From an uncultured Chitinophaga sp. (GTDB lineage: Bacteria > Bacteroidota > Bacteroidia > Chitinophagales > Chitinophagaceae), in contig NZ_CALNBI010000235.1 of the NCBI RefSeq assembly GCF_937874145.1, positions 1 through 14,436 on the forward strand: a stretch of DNA of 14,436 nucleotides, in the 5' to 3' direction. Below are positions 7,352-13,658 of the stretch, in pieces. Under the pieces are notes generated by a model that had not been told where the DNA came from, ran no database searches, and saw only the letters and a program-made list of their open reading frames with translations. Position 1 is the first letter of the stretch; every line of letters starts with the position of its first letter. The position numbers and the translations under genes were made by a program.

Positions 7352-9571
7352 ATGCATCACCCGGCCCGGAAATTATCCCTTATCCCCGCACTGATTTGTG
7401 CCTACCTCTTCACCGCCTGCAATCCGAACAGGCATGCGCGCTACGCTGATTTTGAAACGGCAGACAGCCTGCCCCCGAAATGGACCACTATCAACGAAAG
7501 CGGCGCTTTCCGTGTGCGCACCGACGATAGCGATGCCTATTCGGGCAAACGCTCGTTGTTGCTGGAAAGGAGCAGGGAAGGAGGAATACATTCCGTTTTG
7601 GCGGTTACGCATATTCCCGTGGAAGTGGACGGTGCGCAGGTGGAAGTGAGCGGGTATATGAAAACCGAAAATGTGCAGGGCGGTTTTTGGGGCCTGTACC
7701 TGAAAGTGGAAGGCGACCCCGCCTGGACGGAAACGGATATGATGCGGGATGTGAAAGTAGCAGGCACCACCGGCTGGCAACCATACACGGTGAAAGCGCC
7801 GTTGAAGAAAGGCGCCAGGGATATTTACCTGGGCGTGTACCTGGCCGGCAGCGGGAAAGTTTGGGCAGACGACCTGGAGGTAAGGATAGATGGAAAACCC
7901 CTGTCCGCCGTGCCCCGTATGGCACTGTCGCCCGCACGGCAGGATACTGAGTTTGGTATTAATACCGGCATCAGCCTCGATACCCTCACACCGGAAAAAG
8001 CCGATAACCTGGTGCGGCTGGGCAAAGTTTGGGGCTTTCTGAAATATTACCATCCCGCCGTGGCGGCTGGCCAATATAACTGGGATGCGGAATTGTTCCG
8101 CGTGTTGCCCGCGTTGCTGCGTAGTGCCGACAGGCAGGCGGCGAATGCAGTGATGGAGGAATGGGTGAAAGGATTGAAGCCTGTGACCACCGGCCCAGCC
8201 ACGAAGGGAATGCCACCCATGGTCAGGCACCAGCCGGATCTCGATTGGCTGACAGATACTGCATCGTTAGGCGCTGCGCTTTCCGGAAGGCTGGAGAAGA
8301 TCCGCAAGGCGAACCGGGAAGATGAACATTATTACGTTTCGCTGCATTCCACCGGCAATGCATCTTTCAACAACGAACGACGGTATTCCCATGTATCGCC
8401 GGCCGACGATGGATACCGTTTGCTGGCGCTATTCCGTTACTGGAATTATGTTCAATATTATTTTCCTTACAAGCACCTGATCGGGGAAGACTGGCACGGC
8501 GTGATGGCGCGCTTCCTGCCGGTGTTTGCTAAAGCAAAGGATGCGGAATCGTACCAGCTGGCGGTGTTGCAAATGATGACCGTCATCAATGATTCGCATG
8601 CGCTGTTGCAGGGAAATACGATGGCGATGGACCGCTCCCTGGGCTTCCACAGGATGTATGCAGACATCCGGGAGGTGGAAGGCAGGCCCACCGTGGTGCG
8701 GCCGCCCGTAGCCGTTCAAGGCGACGCGCTGGAAAGGGGAGACGTGATCCTGCAGATAAATGGAACACCGGTGGAAGCGTTGCGCGAATGGTGGGAGCCT
8801 TATCTCCCCGCTTCCAACGAAAACCACCGGTCGTATGCATTTACCACTGAGCTGCTCCGCGGGAAAGATTCCCTGTTTACGCTGGAAGTGGACCGGAACG
8901 GGCAGCGGAAGGCTTTACAGCTGGTATACGGCATGGCAGCCCGCATGCATCCGGACAATCGCCTGCCTTTACCGGAGAAGCCGTGGTCGTTACTACCGGA
9001 TAACATCGGTTACATGAATTTGCGCACTTTGCGCAAGGCCGATATCCCGGAAATGATGAAGAAGTTCTTTGTGACGAGGGGCATCATCATCGACCTGCGC
9101 TGCTATCCTTACGAAATGTACCAAAACGATATCTGCAGTTATCTCACCGCCCGGCCGGTGCCGTATTACCGGAGTTATGGCGCCAGCGTGGCGGAACCGG
9201 GGCAGTTCAGTTACCGGCAGGTGCAGATGGTGGGCGTCAGCAACCGGTATGCTTACCGCGGAAAGGTGATTGTGCTGGTCAACGAAGAAACCCAGAGCCG
9301 GGGTGAGTTTTTCGCCATGGCATTTAAAGCGGTACCGGGTGTAACGATCATGGGCGGGCCTACCGCGGGCACCGACGGCACCGTATCGGATTTCTACCTT
9401 CCCGCTGGACTAAAAACCCGTTTTACGGGTGAAGGGATCTGCTGGCCCAACGGTACGGAAAGCCAGCGGACGGGCATCGTACCCGATGTGCCGGTGAAGC
9501 GGACGCGCAGGGGCGTCACGGAGGGGAAAGACGAGCTCCTTGAAGCAGCGTTGCATCGCCTTCAGCCATAA
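7352..9571 (+). CDS. S41-family peptidase lipoprotein with PDZ-like region
   Basis: This 739-residue secreted lipoprotein is probably a serine peptidase anchored in the envelope. The signal peptide ends in a lipobox (LFTAC, Cys23). Residues about 30-185 look like a beta-sandwich of carbohydrate-binding type. Two helical segments share a pattern: WGFLKYYHPAVAAGQYNWD near 226 and YWNYVQYYFPYKHLIGEDW near 362. A PDZ-like region lies at about 446-530 (GDALERGDVILQINGTPVE). The S41 core is at about 548-735: GIIIDLR, then VNEETQSRGEFFAMAF, whose Ser649 is the predicted nucleophile, then GGPTAGTDGTVSDFYLPAG and QRTGIVPDVPV. The Lys used by C-terminal processing peptidases is not seen at its expected place; a tricorn-like or other mechanism is possible. 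It lies downstream of the SusCD operon behind a terminator, so any joint role in peptide use is inference. Confidence 0.9.
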   Translation: MHHPARKLSLIPALICAYLFTACNPNRHARYADFETADSLPPKWTTINESGAFRVRTDDSDAYSGKRSLLLERSREGGIHSVLAVTHIPVEVDGAQVEVSGYMKTENVQGGFWGLYLKVEGDPAWTETDMMRDVKVAGTTGWQPYTVKAPLKKGARDIYLGVYLAGSGKVWADDLEVRIDGKPLSAVPRMALSPARQDTEFGINTGISLDTLTPEKADNLVRLGKVWGFLKYYHPAVAAGQYNWDAELFRVLPALLRSADRQAANAVMEEWVKGLKPVTTGPATKGMPPMVRHQPDLDWLTDTASLGAALSGRLEKIRKANREDEHYYVSLHSTGNASFNNERRYSHVSPADDGYRLLALFRYWNYVQYYFPYKHLIGEDWHGVMARFLPVFAKAKDAESYQLAVLQMMTVINDSHALLQGNTMAMDRSLGFHRMYADIREVEGRPTVVRPPVAVQGDALERGDVILQINGTPVEALREWWEPYLPASNENHRSYAFTTELLRGKDSLFTLEVDRNGQRKALQLVYGMAARMHPDNRLPLPEKPWSLLPDNIGYMNLRTLRKADIPEMMKKFFVTRGIIIDLRCYPYEMYQNDICSYLTARPVPYYRSYGASVAEPGQFSYRQVQMVGVSNRYAYRGKVIVLVNEETQSRGEFFAMAFKAVPGVTIMGGPTAGTDGTVSDFYLPAGLKTRFTGEGICWPNGTESQRTGIVPDVPVKRTRRGVTEGKDELLEAALHRLQP

Positions 9572-9602
9572 TTGCGGCCGGGGTCAGGGGCTAAGAACCC
9601 CA

Positions 9603-10358
9603 TCAAAACACTTCCAATATTTTTGCGGAACCTGTATACCTGACCGTTTCGATTACACCGTAGCGGTCGGGTTTTCCCATCTCTATACCGATGCCCAGCA
9701 CCAGCGAAGCCTCGGCTGGCAGGGGTTCCTGGAGTTGCAGCGATAGTTCCGTTTGTTCCGATTCCGCCGCCTGGAACCGCCATTCGGTAGCGGTGCTGTG
9801 GGGGTAGGTGGTAACGGCGGGATGGAAGCCGTCAGTGCCGAACAGGACGTCGCCCACGATGCCCAGGGTCATGGTAATGCGGTAGAAAGGGGCTTGCCAG
9901 GGCAGGGCGAGCGCAATACCCGGTTGTATGTGCGGGATAACGACGGTAGCGGAGGCCTGCGCGCGGTCCGTATGCACGGCGAGGGGATGGCGCAGGAGGC
10001 CGTCGAACGGATGATTGTTGTTGAGATGGAAGCCCGTGAGCATATGCCGGTGGCGGGAAAGGTAGATGCTCCGCTGGCCGCGGTATGCTTCGGTGTTCTG
10101 CTCCTGGATGTGTTTGGCGGCTTTGTTCAGCGCTCCCGTGAAATTAGGATCACCCAGGTGCTTGATGCTGAAAACCGCCCGGCGGATGCTGGCCGTCAGC
10201 TTATTGCAGGCCCCAAAATCGGAAAGGTGCATGCGCGTTCCTTCAAACCGCGGCGCTTGTAAAATATCTTTTTTCGAAGGACCGGAGCGCCTCCTGAAGA
10301 TGATCTTGTCGGAACCTTTGCGCTTATAAGCCGTAAACTCCCCGATCTTGCCGGTCAT
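9603..10358 (-). CDS. Uncharacterised Bacteroidota protein (251 aa)
   Basis: I recognise no characterised function. The protein starts MTGKIGEFTAYKRKGSDKII, followed by basic residues (FRRRSGPSKKD) and the stretch RFEGTRMHLSDFGACNKL. This order (a short G-x-x-x-x-Y-K strand region, a basic patch, then 'TR...FG') resembles uncharacterised proteins I associate with Chitinophagaceae; I cannot confirm that by search. A central part includes YRGQRSIYLSRHRHMLTGF, and the C-terminal half is beta-rich (TELSLQLQEPLPAEASLVLGIGIEM). No signal peptide or membrane segment is seen, so it is probably cytoplasmic. The ATG at 10358 follows AGGA closely (TATAGGAAATG), which supports this start. It converges on the peptidase gene, with only 31 bases between the two stop codons. 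Coding is favoured over a 169-codon frame on the opposite strand because that frame is low-complexity and family-less. Confidence 0.72.
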   Translation of the reverse strand: MTGKIGEFTAYKRKGSDKIIFRRRSGPSKKDILQAPRFEGTRMHLSDFGACNKLTASIRRAVFSIKHLGDPNFTGALNKAAKHIQEQNTEAYRGQRSIYLSRHRHMLTGFHLNNNHPFDGLLRHPLAVHTDRAQASATVVIPHIQPGIALALPWQAPFYRITMTLGIVGDVLFGTDGFHPAVTTYPHSTATEWRFQAAESEQTELSLQLQEPLPAEASLVLGIGIEMGKPDRYGVIETVRYTGSAKILEVF

Positions 10359-10462
10359 TTCCTATAACTCCCATATTTCAGCAGGTTTAATACAGAGATA
10401 TAACAACCGTACCGCTTATTTTGTTGGGGTTTACCATGACTTTAACAGGCATATATCCTGGG

Positions 10463-10554
10463 TATGTCCTGCCCTATATAAAGGGCAGGATAAAGGCATG
10501 GTATAGGCAGGGCAAAGGCAGGACAAAGGCAGGACATATCCCCTTTATCCTGCC
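10463..10554. repeat. Five tandem 11-bp repeats flanked by inverted partner copies
   Basis: Five head-to-tail 11-bp units occupy 10484-10538, with consensus GGCAGGACAAA: GGCAGGATAAA, GGCATGGTATA, GGCAGGGCAAA, GGCAGGACAAA and GGCAGGACATA. On the left, TATGTCCTGCC (10463-10473) is the exact reverse complement of the last unit (10528-10538). On the right, CCTTTATCCTGCC (10542-10554) is the exact reverse complement of 10484-10496. A third pairing, TCCTGCCC (10467-10474) with GGGCAGGA (10483-10490), forms a local 8-bp stem with an 8-base loop. These three stems compete with each other. The array lies between the stop of the gene at 10616 and the start of the gene at 10358, both on the minus strand. 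The unit is not a multiple of three, so a coding role is unlikely. Confidence 0.85.
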
Positions 10555-10615
10555 GATCAAGCCCCTTTTGCTGCCCTGCAGGGAGCCAGTTACCAGGACT
10601 CGGGGTGCCTCGCCA

Positions 10616-11434
10616 TCAATACGAATTCACCGCACACAACACTGCCTGGTTGACGGAATGGTATAACCTTTCCGTCAAGGCTTCGTAGGTGGCATTGTCT
10701 TCATCCGTACCAAAACTCAGGTCGTTCCAGGAGCCCATGCCCCCGAATACCCAGGCGGTGCCGGCGGCATACAGGAGCTGGCGGGCGGTGAGGGAGAAGT
10801 AATCGTTCGGGACGAGGTGTTTGTTGTAATAAGCCTGCTCCGGTGTGTCTGCCGAAAGTGTTTTCCGGGCTTTGCTGAATGTTTTTCCGAATCCTTCTTC
10901 GTTTTGGGCCAATGCGAAGCTTTCGATGTTGGCGAGCGCTTCTTCCAGGGTGTCTTTCGCCTGCTGCTGCGGTATCTGTAGATCCTGCGTTTTGAACTGG
11001 CTGGGGATGCGCATGTAGGTGACCGACCAGATCTGGTTATCGGGGTGATCCTTCTGCGTGACTTCCCATCTGCCTGCCCAGGCTTCGGAATAGTTGAGGT
11101 ACACGGCTTCTATGACCCAGGTGCCCCCTCCGCCAACGAAGCCCGCCAGTTTGTAATCTTTCGCTGCGGATTGATCTTTAGAAGGACTATAATGCAGCCG
11201 GAGCTTCTGGCAGCCGCCGTCTTGCAGGAACCGGAACCAGTCGGCCGGGTTGGCGGCCGCTACTTTTTCTTTCTTGTTCATGAACAGGAAAGGGCGTTCC
11301 AGCACTTTAAAGGTGACGCTGTTGCAATGTTGGAAGGATAAGTTGGCGGACAGGTCCGGATTGCGGATCCTGTTTTTCAGGAATGCGTTGCCGTAAGCTG
11401 CCAAAGTAACGATCTGGTATAGTGTGCCGGTCAT
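10616..11434 (-). CDS. Uncharacterised Bacteroidota protein (about 272 aa)
   Basis: No characterised family is recognised. From the chosen ATG at 11434 the protein starts MTGTLYQIVTLAAYGNAFL. Notable blocks are WFRFLQDGGCQKLRLHYSPS, a glycine run in GFVGGGGTWVIEAVYLNYSE, WAGRWEVTQ, and near the C-terminus LLYAAGTAWVFGGMGSWNDL. The aromatic and glycine-rich blocks suggest a folded enzyme or binding protein rather than a spurious frame. The style matches hypothetical proteins I associate with Chitinophagaceae, which is not verified here. No clear signal peptide or membrane segment is seen. The frame is open to another ATG at 11485 (17 extra residues, MYDRYKFV), so the start is uncertain; I prefer 11434 because the conserved-looking sequence begins there. 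It is divergent from the second sigma factor gene, and the repeat array lies just past its stop. Confidence 0.72.
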   Translation of the reverse strand: MTGTLYQIVTLAAYGNAFLKNRIRNPDLSANLSFQHCNSVTFKVLERPFLFMNKKEKVAAANPADWFRFLQDGGCQKLRLHYSPSKDQSAAKDYKLAGFVGGGGTWVIEAVYLNYSEAWAGRWEVTQKDHPDNQIWSVTYMRIPSQFKTQDLQIPQQQAKDTLEEALANIESFALAQNEEGFGKTFSKARKTLSADTPEQAYYNKHLVPNDYFSLTARQLLYAAGTAWVFGGMGSWNDLSFGTDEDNATYEALTERLYHSVNQAVLCAVNSY

Positions 11435-11661
11435 GTTGATGGGTATAAGCGGGCGGGAAATTACGAATTTATAGCGGTCATACATTTTTTGCTATTTTTA
11501 TCCCGGGGAATGCAATGCAGCCATTAGACAGGGGAATTATCGAACGACGGCTATCAACCGGCCGGCCAACCGTACTGCGCGCCATGCCAACTTGTTTTGT
11601 TACAGGCATTTGCACCTACCTGCATTGATTTTTATCACGCATTGAAATTGAACTATTCGCA

Positions 11662-12243
11662 TTGTCTACCGCACGGTCATACGATGAAAAAGAGCTGCTG
11701 CAGCAAGTTGCTGCAGGAAGCGAGCAGGCATTCGGGGAGCTGATCGCCCGGCATGCGGGGCTTTTGCATGCATTCCTGCTGAAGCTCACCCGCGACCCTG
11801 CCCAGTCAGACGAGCTGGTGCAGGATACTTTCCTGAAGATCTGGATGGCGCGGGAATGGCTGGGGCAGGTGCAGCATTTCCGGGCTTACCTGTTCACCAT
11901 CAGCAGGAACCTGGCGGTTAACCTGCTGCGGAAGTCAGTCCGCGAGCGGCTCCGGCATACCCAATGGGCGGCGGAGCTGCAGCCTGAGCCGGACGAAAAT
12001 CCAGATGCATGGAAATGGAAGCTGTTCGACGAAGCGGTGGGCCAGTTGCCTCCCCGGCAACAGAAGGTCTGGATCATGGCCCGCCGGGAAGGGAAGAAGT
12101 ACCAGCAGATAGCGGAGGAGCTGGGCCTGAGCCGGGAAACGGTGAAGAAATACCTCCAGTTCGCGTCGGTAGCCATCAACCGGTATATCAGCGACCACCC
12201 GGAAATGTATGCCCTTTTCATTATCGCGCTGGCGGAGCTGTAA
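11662..12243 (+). CDS. ECF-family RNA polymerase sigma factor (module 2), TTG start
   Basis: This encodes a 193-residue ECF sigma factor. Region 2 lies at about 20-90, with SDELVQDTFLKIWMAREWL and the helix HFRAYLFTISRNLAVNLLRK. Region 4 is at about 125-180 (LPPRQQKVWIMAR, then the helix-turn-helix YQQIAEELGLSRETVKKYLQ). The C-terminus ends in a short hydrophobic stretch (YALFIIALAEL), common in Bacteroidota members. The frame begins after a TGA at 11626-11628 and has no ATG before region 2, so the TTG at 11662 (reading STARSYDEKELLQQ) is the best start. The fecR gene follows after 90 bases on the same strand. The sigma differs clearly from the one at 709, so the two modules are not a recent duplication. 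Confidence 0.92.
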   Translation: MSTARSYDEKELLQQVAAGSEQAFGELIARHAGLLHAFLLKLTRDPAQSDELVQDTFLKIWMAREWLGQVQHFRAYLFTISRNLAVNLLRKSVRERLRHTQWAAELQPEPDENPDAWKWKLFDEAVGQLPPRQQKVWIMARREGKKYQQIAEELGLSRETVKKYLQFASVAINRYISDHPEMYALFIIALAEL

Positions 12244-12333
12244 ACGCATGCTTTTTTCTTACCCCGGAAAAAAATCTTTCGCCGCCATATCCCCTTTTTG
12301 AAATTTTGATTGTTCTACTAAGCGAGACTTCTT

Positions 12334-13509
12334 ATGCATACCGACGATACACGATATAAAGCGTTGATCCGGCGATGGTTTAACGGCGGGGAATCGGACG
12401 ACGAGGCCCGTGAACTGCATGCCCTTTTGCAGGACAGCGGCCGGTATCCGGAGCTGATGTCTGCCCTGGAGGCGGAGTACGGCAGCCTGGACGTAGCGGA
12501 TTTCCCGGAAGCGCGGGCGAAGGCTTTAGCGGGGCAAATCACCGGATCGCCGGTGGTGGAAAGGAAAGGCAGGGTCCGTTTCCTGCGGGGATGGCGCCTG
12601 GCTGCGGCATCGGTGGCCCTGGTGGTGGGGGTGGCGGCCTATTTCTGGTCGGTGCGCGAGCAGGATCAGGGGGCGCCCGCCGGGGGCGCTGAAGCCGCGA
12701 TACAGCCCGGCAGGCAGGGAGCGTTGCTCACCCTCGCGGATGGCTCGCAGGTGTCGCTGGATACGGTGCAGAACGGGACCATCGCCTTACAGGGCGGCGT
12801 TGCCGCCCGGGTGGTCAACGGGGTATTAACGTATGAAGGGGACGGCACTGAGATCGTCTACAATACCATCTCCACGCCCAAAGGCCGGCAATACCACATC
12901 ACACTGCCCGACGGTTCCGGCATCTGGCTCAATGCGGCCAGCTCTATCCGGTATCCCGTCAGTTTTGCAAAGGGCGCGCGGGAAGTGGCCATAACAGGAG
13001 AAGTGTATTTTGAAATCGTGGCCGGCAAGGCGCGGCCATTCACGGTGCTGGCAGGCGATAAAGCCCGTGTACAGGTACTGGGAACCCGGTTCAACATCAA
13101 CGCTTACGAGAACGAAAAGTACCTCGCCGCCACGCTGCTGGAAGGAAAGGTACGCACCATACCGGGCCGGGATGCGGCAAAGGCAGGCGTTATACTCCGT
13201 CCCGGCCAGCAGGCGCAGATCGCCGGGACGATGCCTTCCGGTATTAGCGTGACGGACAATGCGGATATCGAAAAGGTGATGGCCTGGAAGAACGGGCTGT
13301 TCAATTTCAACGGCGCTACCCTGGCGGAAGTCATGCAGCAGCTGGAACGCTGGTACGATATCGAAGTGGTATATGAAAACGGTGTCCCGGACAAAAAGCT
13401 CACCGGCAAAATGACCCGCGATATCCCGCTGGAAGGCTTGCTCCTGGGACTGCAGGAACTCGGCGTCAACTGCCGCCTGGAAGGCCGGAGGCTCACCGTC
13501 CTGCCATAA
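12334..13509 (+). CDS. FecR-family anti-sigma factor, long form with DUF4974 (module 2)
   Basis: This 391-residue membrane anti-sigma factor is the likely partner of the sigma encoded at 11662. The cytoplasmic N-terminus (YKALIRRWFNGGESDDEA) is typical of the sigma-binding part. One membrane segment lies at about 87-107 (WRLAAASVALVVGVAAYFW). The segment at about 115-175 is absent from the first FecR and contains LLTLADGSQVSLDT (about 130-144). The FecR domain proper follows at about 177-285 (NTISTPKGRQYHITLPDGSG, WLNAASSIRYP, VLGTRFNINAYE). The C-terminal DUF4974 domain at about 316-391 (WKNGLFNFNGATLAEVMQQL) should contact the SusC STN domain. The NTI-TPKG motif marks the long FecR subclass common in Chitinophaga and Pedobacter, as I recall. 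The susC gene follows after a 149-base structured gap. Confidence 0.94.
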   Translation: MHTDDTRYKALIRRWFNGGESDDEARELHALLQDSGRYPELMSALEAEYGSLDVADFPEARAKALAGQITGSPVVERKGRVRFLRGWRLAAASVALVVGVAAYFWSVREQDQGAPAGGAEAAIQPGRQGALLTLADGSQVSLDTVQNGTIALQGGVAARVVNGVLTYEGDGTEIVYNTISTPKGRQYHITLPDGSGIWLNAASSIRYPVSFAKGAREVAITGEVYFEIVAGKARPFTVLAGDKARVQVLGTRFNINAYENEKYLAATLLEGKVRTIPGRDAAKAGVILRPGQQAQIAGTMPSGISVTDNADIEKVMAWKNGLFNFNGATLAEVMQQLERWYDIEVVYENGVPDKKLTGKMTRDIPLEGLLLGLQELGVNCRLEGRRLTVLP

Positions 13510-13564
13510 AAAGAAAGTAAATAAGAATGATATATTGACAGAAACGAACCGGCTGAAATGAAAG

Positions 13565-13594
13565 TGCCGGAAGTGGTTCGAAGCACTTCCGGCA
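13565..13594 (+). promoter_or_regulatory. Perfect 11-bp hairpin between fecR and susC of module 2
   Basis: TGCCGGAAGTG (13565-13575) and CACTTCCGGCA (13584-13594) are exact reverse complements with an 8-base spacer, GTTCGAAG. The stem is GC-rich and starts 55 bases after the fecR stop. No run of T follows, so it is not a classical intrinsic terminator. It could protect or process the transcript, lower read-through between the regulators and the transporter, or be an operator. Only the inverted repeat itself is observed. Confidence 0.75.
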
Positions 13595-13658
13595 GCAGGT
13601 CCGGCTGGTTCCAATTGAGGTCTGAACTCCATTTTCAACAACCAAACGCTGCTAATTT

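Noticed and set aside
9587..9601. GGGG / CCCC hairpin between the convergent peptidase and hypothetical genes
   Set aside because: Only four base pairs with a seven-base loop and no T-tract on either strand; not supportable as a bidirectional terminator.
9753..10262. A 169-codon plus-strand frame opposite the hypothetical gene at 9603-10358
   Set aside because: Its protein is low-complexity Gly/Val/Glu/Arg-rich with no family resemblance, while the minus-strand frame is longer, has a plausible start and organised blocks.
10484..10538. Short regular repeats resembling a CRISPR array
   Set aside because: Units are 11 bp, directly adjacent and without spacers, and no cas genes are present.
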